DNA of 56,800 nt from NCBI GenBank assembly GCA_043809745.1, contig JBDROU010000056.1, positions 1 to 56,800 on the forward strand, given 5' to 3'. Of the stretch, positions 48,261-56,800 are shown piece after piece. The position numbers were made by a program, and so were the translations under genes. The notes under the pieces are model-generated. The model was not told the DNA's origin and made no database searches. It worked only from the letters and a program-made list of their open reading frames with translations. This DNA is from JBDROU01 sp043809745 [NCBI: bacterium]. GTDB lineage: Bacteria > Elusimicrobiota > JBDRMW01. How positions within the stretch are numbered: the first letter of the stretch is position 1; each line of letters opens with the position of its first letter.

Positions 48261-49307
48261 TTAACTTTTATAAACCGTTATCAATATAGAAACTATTGAT
48301 AACACTAATGTAATTACATACATTAAAAGAACTATTTCCTTCTGCGTCCATCCCATCGCAAGCAAACGATGATGCATATGCCCTTTATCCGGCATCATAA
48401 TAGGTTGACGGTTCTTCATGCGCCTGATGATAGCGATTAAAACATCTATTGTAGGCAGCGCAACAACCACAAGCGGGATAATGAAGCTAACCAAAGCAGC
48501 TGTTTTCAATGTTCCAATAATGGTAATAGCGCCAAGAAGATACCCTAAAGTCAGAGCTCCGCCATCACCTAAAAATATCTTTGCAGGACTAAAATTAAAA
48601 AACAAAAATGCCAAGCAAGCTCCAAACAAACAAGCTGATATAACCGAGGCCAGTTTTAGCTGCTTGGCATAAAACAATACCCTTGTCTCACCCTGCAGTA
48701 CAGCTACAACTAAAAATGTTCCCGCTATAATCGCTACAAGTCCGGCAGCCAATCCATCCAACCCATCAACAAGATTTACTATATTTACAAAACTTATAAT
48801 CCAAAATATAGTTATCGCCTGGCTTAAGATAAGAGGCAGCTGGAAATATTTATCACTAAAAGGAAGCTGCAATCCTGAGATTCTAACGCCATAATCCAGC
48901 GCAATATATCCTGCAATTATCTGCACCAACAGTTTAGGAAGTGAAGGAACACTCTTTTTATCATCAATAATGCCCAAAACAAATATTACTGCAGCGCCTA
49001 AAAAAATACCGGAAAGTTGCTTAAATATCGATAAATATTCAATCAGCTTACCGTCATCTAAAATTTTGTGCCTGTAATCTAATAATGCCTTAAACTCTGC
49101 AGAAAATAAACAAATAAATATGATAGTAACTAAAATGCTAAAAAATATCGCAAAACCACCCCATCTAGGAATTGGATGTGTATGCACCTTCCGCGCATCG
49201 GGCTGATCATACACATTAAATACCTTGGCTAACCAAAAACTTAATGGAGTAAATAGCAAAACCAAAACAAATGAACTGATAAAACCTGTTATATAAATCT
49301 TTATCAT
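48261..49307 (-). CDS. WecA/TagO-like polyprenyl-phosphate glycosyl-1-phosphate transferase
   Basis: A 348-residue membrane enzyme of glycosyltransferase family 4. It has about ten membrane helices, P-R-W-G-G-F-A-I, L-G-I-I-D-D-K-K-S (aspartate pair), N-L-V-D-G-L-D-G-L, F-L-G-D-G-G-A-L and the His-rich P-D-K-G-H-M-H-H-R-L-L-A-M-G-W loop. These match WecA/RgpG/TagO, which transfer a HexNAc-1-phosphate to undecaprenyl phosphate. It lies beside glyA. The product is probably the lipid-linked first sugar of a surface glycan. Confidence 0.88.
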   Translation of the reverse strand: MIKIYITGFISSFVLVLLFTPLSFWLAKVFNVYDQPDARKVHTHPIPRWGGFAIFFSILVTIIFICLFSAEFKALLDYRHKILDDGKLIEYLSIFKQLSGIFLGAAVIFVLGIIDDKKSVPSLPKLLVQIIAGYIALDYGVRISGLQLPFSDKYFQLPLILSQAITIFWIISFVNIVNLVDGLDGLAAGLVAIIAGTFLVVAVLQGETRVLFYAKQLKLASVISACLFGACLAFLFFNFSPAKIFLGDGGALTLGYLLGAITIIGTLKTAALVSFIIPLVVVALPTIDVLIAIIRRMKNRQPIMMPDKGHMHHRLLAMGWTQKEIVLLMYVITLVLSIVSILITVYKS

Positions 49308-49316
49308 ATACTATTT

Positions 49317-50561
49317 CTAGCTAATAGTCGGGATCTTCCCCCATTTACTGCAGAATATTTTTATTTCTGACTTGATACTGTTTAATTTTGCATCATTGTC
49401 TCTGTTAGCTATTGACTCATCTATCCAAGCGGCTACCTGTTCCATCTCTTTTTCTTTCATCCCTCTTGTAGTTATAGCGGGTGTTCCTAAACGTATACCT
49501 GAAGTAACAAACGGTTTTTCAGGATCGAACGGTATAGTATTCTTATTAACAGTTATGCCTGCTTTCTCGAGACAGTTCTGCGCTTCTTTACCATTTATCT
49601 TTTTGGATCTTAAATCAACCAAAACCAGATGGTTATCAGTTCCTCCAGATACTATTCTAAAATTCTTCTCAGCTAAACATTTAGCTAAAACCTTAGCATT
49701 CTTAATCACCTGGTTTTGATATTCTTTGAATTCAGGACTCAAGGCCTCCTTAAAAGCCACCGCTTTAGCTGCTATGATATGCATCAAGGGGCCTCCCTGA
49801 ATACCCGGGAGCACCATAGTATCAAGCTTTTTAGCATACTGCTCTTTACAAAGGATCATCCCTCCTCTTGGCCCCCTTAATGTTTTGTGCGTTGTTGTTG
49901 TAACAAAATCCGCTGTAGGGACCGGCGAAGGGTGAAAACCTGCAACAATGAGTCCAGCTATATGCGCTATATCAACCATTACTATCGCGCCAATCGAATC
50001 TGCGATTTTTCTTATTTTTTCAAAATCTATTATTCTGGGATAAGCACTCGCTCCTGCGACTATCATCTTTGGCTTATGCTCTAAAGCAAGTGACTCCATC
50101 TGTTGATAATCAATCTGTTCGCTATCCTTGTCCACCCCATAGGCAACCACTTTATACAAAAAACCAGAAAAATTCAACGGATGCCCGTGCGTAAGATGGC
50201 CTCCGTGTGAGAGGTTCATGCCCATAATCTGATCGCCAGGCTTAAGTTCAGCCATATATACGGCCATATTAGCCTGTGAGCCGGAATGAGGCTGTACATT
50301 ACAATGCTCGCAATTAAACAACTGTTTAGCTCTACTTCTGGCAAGATCCTCCGCTACATCAACAAACTCGCATCCTCCATAATATCTCTTTCCGGGATAT
50401 CCTTCAGCATACTTATTGGTAAGTACAGATCCTTGAGCTTCTAATACTTCCTGTGAAACATAATTTTCAGAAGCTATCAGTTCAAGGCCGTCATTTTGCC
50501 TTTTAATCTCATTCTTAACAGCATTAAATATTTCTGGATCAAATGCCTTTAAATTACTCAT
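49317..50561 (-). CDS. glyA: Serine hydroxymethyltransferase
   Basis: A 414-residue PLP enzyme interconverting serine and glycine with tetrahydrofolate. Visible motifs: [44 protein letters not shown] (PLP Lys) and L-P-G-I-Q-G-G-P. Length is typical. Confidence 0.95.
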   Translation of the reverse strand: MSNLKAFDPEIFNAVKNEIKRQNDGLELIASENYVSQEVLEAQGSVLTNKYAEGYPGKRYYGGCEFVDVAEDLARSRAKQLFNCEHCNVQPHSGSQANMAVYMAELKPGDQIMGMNLSHGGHLTHGHPLNFSGFLYKVVAYGVDKDSEQIDYQQMESLALEHKPKMIVAGASAYPRIIDFEKIRKIADSIGAIVMVDIAHIAGLIVAGFHPSPVPTADFVTTTTHKTLRGPRGGMILCKEQYAKKLDTMVLPGIQGGPLMHIIAAKAVAFKEALSPEFKEYQNQVIKNAKVLAKCLAEKNFRIVSGGTDNHLVLVDLRSKKINGKEAQNCLEKAGITVNKNTIPFDPEKPFVTSGIRLGTPAITTRGMKEKEMEQVAAWIDESIANRDNDAKLNSIKSEIKIFCSKWGKIPTIS

Positions 50562-50601
50562 AATCCCATTACCCCTTGTTAAAAAGTATCTATTGCGAAA
50601 A

Positions 50602-51084
50602 TTATAATCCCGTAGGTTTAATTTCCATCTTTCTCAAAATATTTTCTACCCCGTCACGAATTGTAAGAAATGTATTTTGATACATTTCTTGGGACATTCC
50701 TATCGGATCAACGACATCCCCCTTAGGAAGACCCGCATATTCCTTAAACAAAATAATCTTGTTAGCTGCTATTGGAAATTTCTCAATTAACTTTAACTTC
50801 TGTTTTTTTTCCATAACAACTATTAAATCATAATTATCAATCAACTCACGATTAATTTTAACCGCTTTTCGCTCAACATATTCAATACCGTTAGACAACA
50901 TTATCTGTTTAACTTCTTTAGGTATCTTAAAAGATTTTTCAGCAGCTATCCCTGCTGAAGATACCTTAATATCATTTTTCTTTCTTTCACGAAGCAACTT
51001 TTTAGTATACATCTCGGCCATGTAGCTTCGGCAGGTATTCCCGGTACACACGTACAATAAAGAGTTAACCCTAGAAAAACTCAT
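50602..51084 (-). CDS. Low-molecular-weight protein phosphatase (Wzb/YwlE-like)
   Basis: A 160-residue phosphatase with the N-terminal P-loop C-T-G-N-T-C-R-S (CX5R) and the general acid region V-D-P-I-G-M-S, typical of low-molecular-weight Tyr or Arg phosphatases. The gene overlaps tsaC by 14 bases and precedes glyA, matching the Bacillus ywlC-ywlE-glyA neighbourhood. Tyr or Arg specificity cannot be told from the sequence; a Thr at the third P-loop position (C-T-G-N-T) has been linked to arginine specificity in YwlE. Confidence 0.88.
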   Translation of the reverse strand: MSFSRVNSLLYVCTGNTCRSYMAEMYTKKLLRERKKNDIKVSSAGIAAEKSFKIPKEVKQIMLSNGIEYVERKAVKINRELIDNYDLIVVMEKKQKLKLIEKFPIAANKIILFKEYAGLPKGDVVDPIGMSQEMYQNTFLTIRDGVENILRKMEIKPTGL

Positions 51085-51703
51085 TCAGATCCTTTTTTGT
51101 GATAACCCCTTCCCTTAATATATTGTACGGATATGCGCTTACATCCAATATTGTGGACTCTTTTTTATACTTAGTTTCTCCCCCGTTTAGTATGTAGTCA
51201 ATCTTTTTTTCAAAAAGTTTCTTAACCTGGGAAGCTTTCAAACAGCTCTCTTTCCCAGATATATTTGCGCTGGTCGTAGCCAGCGGCTTAGGGCAACACT
51301 TTAAGAATTCCAGCAGCATTGGATGTCCAGGCATCCTCACAGCTACGGTTTTCTTACCTGTCAGCATCTGAACAAGCGTTGAAGAGTTAAATATCAAGGT
51401 CAGAGGACCCGGCCAGAAATTATCGATTATTCTATATACACTTTCCGAAATATTAACCGCTAAATTCTGAAGGTCCTGCCTATTTGCAATCATTAACACA
51501 AGCGGTTTATTAAAACTTCTTCCCTTAATTTTATATATTCTATTTATAGAATCAGGGTTTAAAAAATTTGTCCCAAGTCCATATACAGTGTCAGTAGGAA
51601 ATGCAACAATCCCCCCGGTCGACACATCTGTACTGACCTTTTTAATATTTTTCATGTTTTTTCTATTAAAAAGGATTTGTTTTGCTTTTTTATTCATAAG
51701 CAA
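51071..51703 (-). CDS. tsaC: Threonylcarbamoyl-AMP synthase (YrdC/Sua5)
   Basis: A 210-residue YrdC-domain protein making threonylcarbamoyl-AMP for tRNA t6A. It has A-F-P-T-D-T-V-Y-G-L-G, the K-G-R-S-F-N-K-P-L basic loop, W-P-G-P-L-T-L-I and T-S-A-N-I-S-G. There is no Sua5 C-terminal domain. The first 16 residues (M-L-M-N-K-K …) may not be translated; an ATG at 51655 is possible. It overlaps the phosphatase gene. Confidence 0.9.
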   Translation of the reverse strand: MLMNKKAKQILFNRKNMKNIKKVSTDVSTGGIVAFPTDTVYGLGTNFLNPDSINRIYKIKGRSFNKPLVLMIANRQDLQNLAVNISESVYRIIDNFWPGPLTLIFNSSTLVQMLTGKKTVAVRMPGHPMLLEFLKCCPKPLATTSANISGKESCLKASQVKKLFEKKIDYILNGGETKYKKESTILDVSAYPYNILREGVITKKDLNEFF

Positions 51704-51728
51704 TCGGAAACTATTATCCCAAAATTGT

Positions 51729-52919
51729 TTAAGTTAAGAAATTAGCATTTATTCTAACATACATCTCCGTTAGATCACATGTTAAATATTGCGCTTGCGC
51801 TATTCCTTGATTCATAATTATATCCACAATATTAATTCTTCTTAATAAAGAACTCGAAGCGCGCTTTAATGCCTTAGATATCCCGAGTCCGTTTTTTACC
51901 ACCATTATATTATTAAAATAAATATCTATTTTGTTTAGATTAGCTTCAACTCCTGATCTACCAATTACTGCAAAAATCCTACCCCAATTTGCATCACCCC
52001 CAGCAAATGCAGTCTTCACTAACGGGGATGTAGCCACAAGCATTGCTATTTTTTTAGCAGCTCCCAAATTTTTTGCTCTTAACACATTCATCTCAATGAA
52101 TTTTCTTGCGCCTTCCCCATCTTCGATAATCTTCTTAGCAAGTTCTAAGCACACTTCATTCAGGCTTCGCTGGAATTGTCTAAATGGCAGTGAACCGGCA
52201 TTATTTATTTTGATACCAGAAGCATTGTTAGCAAGAATATATACTGTATCATTTGGTGAGGTTTCACCATCAATACTAATCGAGTTAAAAGACTGATCCA
52301 CAGCTTCTTTTAACGCCCTTCTTAAAAGCGAAACAGGCATGCTCACATCACATAAAACAAAACTAAGCATGGTTGCCATCTGAGGATGAATCATACCGGA
52401 TCCTTTTGCGCAGCCCCATAAAGAAACCTTTCTGTTAGAAACCTTGAAGTTCCTGGTGCTGATTTTCTTTTGGGTATCTGTTGTCATTATAGCCTCAGCA
52501 CCTGAGGAAGGGATCGATTTATTATGGAAATAGATATCCTTGGTTATTTTTCGAACGCCTACAAGCACTTTATTAATAGGCAAAAAAGTACCGATAATTC
52601 CCGTTGAAGCAAGCAGCACATCATTAGGCTCAATATTTAATCCTTTTGCGGTTTCTGCTGCAATCAGCTTCGCATGTTCAAGCCCCCTGCTCCCTGTACA
52701 GGTATTCGCGCATCCAGAGTTTACAGTAATAGCTTTAATGGATGACTTATTCAAATTCTTTTTGCTGTATGTTATTGCAGCGGACAGCAGCTTGCTAGTA
52801 GTAAATACAGCGGAAGCCTTTGTAGGAACATCGGAATAAAAAACCGCCAAGTCTTTTTTCTTTTTGTTTTTATATATGCCTGAATGAATACCTAAAACCT
52901 TAAAACCTTTTGGGAACAT
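51729..52919 (-). CDS. argJ: Ornithine/glutamate N-acetyltransferase
   Basis: A 396-residue self-cleaving acetyltransferase. The cleavage site region is A-I-M-T-T-D-T-Q-K-K (nucleophilic Thr). Other marks: N-S-G-C-A-N-T-C-T-G, G-C-A-K-G-S-G-M-I-H-P-Q-M-A-T, D-G-E-T-S-P-N-D-T and G-D-A-N-W-G-R. It follows argC by 41 bases, the usual arginine operon order; argB and argD are not in the window. Whether it accepts acetyl-CoA (bifunctional) is not visible. Confidence 0.93.
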   Translation of the reverse strand: MFPKGFKVLGIHSGIYKNKKKKDLAVFYSDVPTKASAVFTTSKLLSAAITYSKKNLNKSSIKAITVNSGCANTCTGSRGLEHAKLIAAETAKGLNIEPNDVLLASTGIIGTFLPINKVLVGVRKITKDIYFHNKSIPSSGAEAIMTTDTQKKISTRNFKVSNRKVSLWGCAKGSGMIHPQMATMLSFVLCDVSMPVSLLRRALKEAVDQSFNSISIDGETSPNDTVYILANNASGIKINNAGSLPFRQFQRSLNEVCLELAKKIIEDGEGARKFIEMNVLRAKNLGAAKKIAMLVATSPLVKTAFAGGDANWGRIFAVIGRSGVEANLNKIDIYFNNIMVVKNGLGISKALKRASSSLLRRINIVDIIMNQGIAQAQYLTCDLTEMYVRINANFLT

Positions 52920-52960
52920 AAAACCCCTAAATAAGTTATATCTTTTTAATATTTAATCAG

Positions 52961-53983
52961 CTACAGTAAGGCAACTGTCTCTTGAAAACCGCATGCGATA
53001 TTCATATTCTGAACAGCCTGTCCTGAAGCGCCTTTCAAAAGATTATCCAGTACTCCAATGATAATTAGCTCTCTTGTCTTTTCAACTAACTTTAAACCAA
53101 TCCAGCAGTTATTTGTATTCAAAACAGCTTTTACAGTAGGGAATTCCCCCAACGGTAAAACTTGAATAAATGGTTCCCCGCTATAAAAGTCTTTATACAT
53201 CTTGTATATGCTATCAGCTTTCATTTTTTTTGACAGCCTTGTATAACATGTAACCATTATACCTCTATCCAACGGTATAAGATGCGGCACAAATGTAATT
53301 TTAACCTCATGATTTGCAAGTAAGCTTAATTCTTGTTCAATCTCAGGAATATGTCTGTGTTCCGCTACTTTATAGGCAAGCACATTTTCATTTGCTTCAG
53401 CAAAATGATATAATAGATTTAGCTTTCTTCCTGCACCGCTTACCCCAGATTTAGCATCTATAATAATGCTGTCTAAAACCACTGATTTGCTTTTAATAAT
53501 CGGAGCTAATGATAAAAGACATGCTGTTGCATAGCATCCAGGATTAGCAATCAATTGTGCCTTCTTCAGATTTTTTCTATTTAACTCAGATAATCCATAA
53601 ACAGCCTCAGATAATAAATCCTGAGCCTTATGTGTAAACATGTACCACTTCTTATATTCTGCTGCATCCTTAAGCCTGAAATCTGCCGACAAATCAATAA
53701 GTATTTTATTGCCTTTTAGCATATGTTTTGCATGCTCTACTACGGCGCCATGAGGCAAACAAGAAAATATTACATCGCTGTTGTGAATTAATTTATCAAG
53801 CTGGAATTTCCTGCAGACTATATCGCATTTTCCCTTAAGAAAAACATGAATATCCGATATCTTCTTACCCGCATTACTTTGCGAAGTAAGCATGCTAATA
53901 TGTACACGCGGGTGTCTCAATAAAAGTTTTATTAGTTCCCCGCCAGTATATCCAGTTGCGCCGATTATTGAAACTCTTATCAT
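52961..53983 (-). CDS. argC: N-acetyl-gamma-glutamyl-phosphate reductase
   Basis: A 340-residue NADP-dependent reductase. It begins I-R-V-S-I-I-G-A-T-G-Y-T-G-G-E-L-I, has the active Cys in A-N-P-G-C-Y-A-T-A, and S-G-V-S-G-A-G-R-K and A-E-H-R-H-I-P-E-I. Length is typical. A strong GGAGG lies 5-6 bases before the ATG. Confidence 0.95.
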   Translation of the reverse strand: MIRVSIIGATGYTGGELIKLLLRHPRVHISMLTSQSNAGKKISDIHVFLKGKCDIVCRKFQLDKLIHNSDVIFSCLPHGAVVEHAKHMLKGNKILIDLSADFRLKDAAEYKKWYMFTHKAQDLLSEAVYGLSELNRKNLKKAQLIANPGCYATACLLSLAPIIKSKSVVLDSIIIDAKSGVSGAGRKLNLLYHFAEANENVLAYKVAEHRHIPEIEQELSLLANHEVKITFVPHLIPLDRGIMVTCYTRLSKKMKADSIYKMYKDFYSGEPFIQVLPLGEFPTVKAVLNTNNCWIGLKLVEKTRELIIIGVLDNLLKGASGQAVQNMNIACGFQETVALL

Positions 53984-54005
53984 AATGCCTCCTGTTTAGC
54001 AATCT

Positions 54006-54671
54006 TTATTCTTGCGAGAAAACTACAGTACACTCTCCTTTAAGCTCTTTATTTTTAATTTCTTCTACCACAAATTCTAATGGCCCTCTGAGAATTTCTT
54101 CGAATTTTTTGGTAAGCTCGCGCGCAATCGAAACTTTCAATGTATCATCAAATATCTCTCGGAGTATTTGAAGAGTTTTTTTTATTCTAAAAGGGGACTC
54201 ATAAAAGATCGTTGTTTTATTAAGCATCTTGCTGGATTCTAATACTTTCCTTATCTTTCCATGCTTCCTCGGTAAAAATCCCAAAAAAAGAAATCCATCA
54301 GTTGAAAATCCAGAAAGAATCAATGCTCCAATAAGGGCTGACGGTCCGGGTAGCTGCGTGAACGGCAAACCCCTATCAACCGCTGATCTTACAATCGCGC
54401 AACCAGGATCAGATATGCCAGGCGTACCTCCATCCGACACAACTGCCACACTTTTATTTTCTTCAAGTTTTTCTAGTATAAAATCCGTTTTTTTTCTGCT
54501 GCTATGTTGATGATAACTAATTAATTTCCCCTGAATATTGTATGCGTTGCACAGCTTTTGAGTCTGACGCGTATCTTCACATGCGATAAAATCGACTTCC
54601 TTAAGTATTCTGAGCGCCCTTAAGGAAATATCCTCAAGATTACCTATGGGTGTTGCTATTATATATAACAT
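54006..54671 (-). CDS. rsmI: 16S rRNA (cytidine-2'-O)-methyltransferase
   Basis: A 221-residue tetrapyrrole-methylase-fold enzyme that 2'-O-methylates C1402. It starts M-L-Y-I-I-A-T-P-I-G-N-L-E-D-I-S and has A-C-E-D-T-R-Q-T, V-S-D-G-G-T-P-G-I-S-D-P-G, P-G-P-S-A-L-I and F-Y-E-S-P-F-R. It is shorter than E. coli RsmI because the C-terminal domain is absent. It lies between argC and the HD-GYP gene. Confidence 0.93.
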   Translation of the reverse strand: MLYIIATPIGNLEDISLRALRILKEVDFIACEDTRQTQKLCNAYNIQGKLISYHQHSSRKKTDFILEKLEENKSVAVVSDGGTPGISDPGCAIVRSAVDRGLPFTQLPGPSALIGALILSGFSTDGFLFLGFLPRKHGKIRKVLESSKMLNKTTIFYESPFRIKKTLQILREIFDDTLKVSIARELTKKFEEILRGPLEFVVEEIKNKELKGECTVVFSQE

Positions 54672-54677
54672 GTAAAA

Positions 54678-55934
54678 CTAATTTTTGTTTTTTATAAATT
54701 TTTTTTCTTCTTTTTCTAAAACTCGCAAGAAAGCTTCTACAACCTTTGGATCAAATTGTATACCAGCATACTTTTTCAATTCTGTTACGGCAAACTCCTT
54801 TTTCAATGCTTTCCTGTACGGCCTATCAGACGTCATAGCATCGTACGCATCAATAATAGCAACAATCCTTGCTCCTAAAGGTATCTCTTCCCCGGCTAAA
54901 CCATCCGGATAACCCTGTCCATTATACCACTCTTGATGGTAAAGGACCATAGGCGCAACAGGAGCCAAAAATGCAACAGGAGCAATAATTCTATTTCCAA
55001 TAGCAGGGTGTTTCCGAATAACCTTTACTTCTTCGGGCGAGAGTTGTCCTGTTTTATTCAATATTTTTTCATCAATTCCGATTTTACCTACATCATGCAT
55101 TAATGCAGCATATTCAATATGCCTGACAATTTGTTCCGGCAAATTAAGTTCCCTGGCAACCTCCCCGGCAAAATACTTAGCTCTATCTGCATGCTCATGT
55201 GTATATGAGTCTTTAGCATCTATAGCTCTCGCAAGAGTTTGCACCATCTCTAAATAAAATTGCTGAAGATTCTCATACAAATCGAAATTTTCAAGTGTTA
55301 TAGCAGCCTGGTCGGCAAGTATGGTCAGCAGCTTTAGGTCCCTTTCATCAAATATTCTATCCGAACTATTGCTATTGATATTAAGTACACCTATAACCCT
55401 GCTCTTAACCCTTAGCGGCACACTTATAAACGACTTAGAACCGTATCTTTCTAAGTTTGTACGCAAGAACCTCGGATCGGATTCAATATCCTCTACATGA
55501 ATAGCTTTTCCCATCTGAGCTACCTTGCCTGCAATACCCTCTCCGATTGCAACCCTGGTTTGCGTAACAACACCTCTCGGCAATCCTTTTGCAACTACAA
55601 TTACCAGCTCCCGGGTTTCCCTTTCCAATAACATCAAAGATCCCATCTCTGCATGGACTAACCTCGAAGCGCTATCAAGTATAGACTTTGTGAGCTCATC
55701 CCTCGAAGACATACCCAATGTCGTCATGCCGAATTCATGAATACTTATAAGCATCATTATTAAGTTGTCTATTTTGTTAAGACTCTCAATATATGACTCT
55801 TGGTTAAATTTAATTTTTTCATTTAGCTTATTTTTAATCTTATAAATCTCGAATTTTACATAAATAAAATAAAGAAATAGGCCAACACCTAAAAAAGAAA
55901 CTATTATTGATGTGTACATAGTGTTATTATTCAT
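54678..55934 (-). CDS. GAF/HD-GYP-domain signalling phosphodiesterase
   Basis: A 418-residue protein. It has an N-terminal membrane helix (I-I-V-S-F-L-G-V-G-L-F-L-Y-F-I), a coiled region, a GAF domain (residues about 60-215; S-L-M-L-L-E-R-E … G-V-L-N-I-N-S-N), then an HD-GYP domain. The HD-GYP motifs are L-M-H-D-V-G-K-I-G-I, Y-H-Q-E-W-Y-N-G-Q-G-Y-P-D-G and D-A-Y-D-A-M-T-S-D-R. It is likely a c-di-GMP phosphodiesterase controlled by a GAF ligand. It follows rsmI by 7 bases. Confidence 0.9.
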   Translation of the reverse strand: MNNNTMYTSIIVSFLGVGLFLYFIYVKFEIYKIKNKLNEKIKFNQESYIESLNKIDNLIMMLISIHEFGMTTLGMSSRDELTKSILDSASRLVHAEMGSLMLLERETRELVIVVAKGLPRGVVTQTRVAIGEGIAGKVAQMGKAIHVEDIESDPRFLRTNLERYGSKSFISVPLRVKSRVIGVLNINSNSSDRIFDERDLKLLTILADQAAITLENFDLYENLQQFYLEMVQTLARAIDAKDSYTHEHADRAKYFAGEVARELNLPEQIVRHIEYAALMHDVGKIGIDEKILNKTGQLSPEEVKVIRKHPAIGNRIIAPVAFLAPVAPMVLYHQEWYNGQGYPDGLAGEEIPLGARIVAIIDAYDAMTSDRPYRKALKKEFAVTELKKYAGIQFDPKVVEAFLRVLEKEEKKFIKNKN

Positions 55935-56031
55935 CGGAATTTGCTATACATTTTATAACAGAATAGCGCATAAACGCAAGAAGTAATTAATACTAACTGT
56001 ATTTGCTAAGGTCTCTACTTGAAAGGAGACA

Positions 56032-56547
56032 TTATGTCTGCATCCATCTTTCTTCTTTTTGGAACCAGTCAGCTGGATTCTCTAAAAAATCCTTAGATCC
56101 CTGAAGAATTTCTAAATGACTGCTTTCCTGATCACACAGGTATTGAAGCAATCTTTTTTCATCTTCTCGATCTACTGTATTTATATGGGATTTATACAGC
56201 TGATATGATTTCTGCTCAATCTTAATGCCCTCATTATAAGCATCCACTTTATCCGAATCTTTTGAAGCTATATTTTGGATTCGCTGCTTTGATTTTTCAT
56301 CAAATATTTTTTTTATTCCATCTCTCGGACTAATATGAGCATGTTCAAGCGCTTGAACATTAATATTTTTTTTATTTTGAGCATACTCCTTGAATAATTT
56401 CACATGTTTATCCTCCTCATTCGCCAGAAACTCAAATGTAGCAGCAACCAAAGGATTTTTCGATTTTTGACCTGTTTTACGATAAAATTCAGCCCCTTCT
56501 TCTTCAATTTTAACTGCAACCGAAATGATTTCCTGAAATGTTTTCAT
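56032..56547 (-). CDS. Rubrerythrin/ferritin-like diiron protein
   Basis: A 171-residue four-helix-bundle protein with duplicated E … ExxH ligands: I-E-E-E-G-A-E-F-Y, A-N-E-E-D-K-H-V-K in the first half, and I-K-I-E-Q-K-S-Y, C-D-Q-E-S-S-H-L-E in the second. There is no C-terminal rubredoxin domain, so it is the short erythrin type. Such proteins deal with peroxide. Two tandem promoters and a strong AGGAGG precede it, which suggests high expression. Confidence 0.88.
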   Translation of the reverse strand: MKTFQEIISVAVKIEEEGAEFYRKTGQKSKNPLVAATFEFLANEEDKHVKLFKEYAQNKKNINVQALEHAHISPRDGIKKIFDEKSKQRIQNIASKDSDKVDAYNEGIKIEQKSYQLYKSHINTVDREDEKRLLQYLCDQESSHLEILQGSKDFLENPADWFQKEERWMQT

Positions 56548-56596
56548 AATATGCCTCCTGCTAATAGCAATCCCTGAACATTTGATTGATATGGAG

Positions 56597-56666
56597 ATTA
56601 TACAAGATATGCTTACTACAACACAATTAGATAATTATTTATATTTGTCATCACATAAGCTGTCAA
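56597..56666 (-). promoter_or_regulatory. Tandem promoters of the rubrerythrin-like gene
   Basis: On the minus strand the distal promoter is TTGACA (56661-56666), a 17-base spacer and TATAAA (56638-56643). The proximal one is TTGTGT (56621-56626), an 18-base spacer and TATAAT (56597-56602). The distal one matches consensus at 11 of 12 positions. Both read toward the gene starting at 56547. Confidence 0.65.
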
Positions 56667-56752
56667 AATTTTATTAAAATTTCATAATTACGACAAATAG
56701 AAATTGCATAATCAGCAAAGAAATAAGTACCCTTGAAGAGTGAGGGGGTACT

Positions 56753-56800
56753 ATGAAAGAGAGGCTGATTATGAGCAACAAAGACTGCGACCGATTAGTA
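56753..56800 (+). CDS. 5' start of a gene running off the window, possibly a transposase
   Basis: Only 16 codons are visible (M-K-E-R-L-I-M-S-N-K-D-C-D-R-L-V). The ATG follows a good GAGGGGG ribosome binding site. The opening resembles, from memory, ISNCY-like transposases that begin M-S-x-K-D/E-x-D-R-L. A CATAATCAGC (56707-56716) upstream is the inverse of GCTGATTATG (56763-56772) inside the first codons, which would fit an IS end region. Too short to be certain. Confidence 0.35.
   Translation, partial: MKERLIMSNKDCDRLV

Noticed and set aside
1-56800. CRISPR array or rRNA genes
   Set aside because: I saw no regularly spaced short repeats and no long conserved rRNA-like tracts anywhere in the window.

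Overview
The window is AT-rich bacterial DNA from a Gram-negative-type cell: it carries an O-antigen ligase-like protein, a lipoprotein, a periplasmic HtrA protease and a WecA-like polyprenyl-phosphate transferase. Two exported proteins share an N-terminal signal peptide followed by an S-L-A-P-P-S motif, and there are large TPR proteins and stand-alone receiver domains. From memory this mix fits a Candidatus Omnitrophota (OP3) or related uncultured lineage. That placement is an inference; there is no rRNA gene here to test it.

Region 1 (1-2180) is accessory DNA. GC-rich, hairpin-rich junctions flank a small membrane-protein gene and look like gene-cassette boundaries. A truncated reading frame follows. 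Two ~135 bp copies of a REP-associated (Y1/RAYT) transposase remnant then bracket an HPr-kinase-like gene.

Region 2 (1200-12400) looks like a RiPP (modified peptide) locus. It has an HprK-like kinase, a PqqD-like recognition protein and a radical SAM/SPASM enzyme, then on the far side of a 1,897-residue TPR protein a 49-residue Cys-containing candidate precursor (9297-9446), an S26-type peptidase, a nucleotidyltransferase-fold protein and an ABC exporter. The precursor and the giant TPR gene diverge from one 63 bp promoter region.

Region 3 (12458-22260, minus strand) holds a receiver protein, a 208 bp near-perfect palindrome, a full shikimate run (aroE, aroC, aroK, aroB, aroQ) headed by a tldE-like gene, an RNA methyltransferase, and an O-antigen ligase/TPR protein.

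Region 4 (22261-32048, plus strand) encodes exported and envelope proteins: a secreted GHKL-like domain protein, two paralogous ChaN/TraB-like proteins flanking an unknown exported protein, then a sensor histidine kinase translationally coupled to a LysM/FecR-like protein. Two promoters here and the giant TPR promoter share an 11-bp-phased operator of PhoB/OmpR type. Several genes appear to make leaderless mRNAs.

Region 5 (32054-56547, minus strand) holds signalling and envelope genes (response regulators, wHTH regulator, HtrA, GH57-like lipoprotein), then housekeeping clusters: tatD-metG-PSP1-holB-tmk, folD, yajQ, a WecA-like transferase, glyA, LMW phosphatase, tsaC, argJ, argC, rsmI, an HD-GYP protein and a rubrerythrin-like protein. 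The window ends inside the first codons of a plus-strand gene that may be a transposase.
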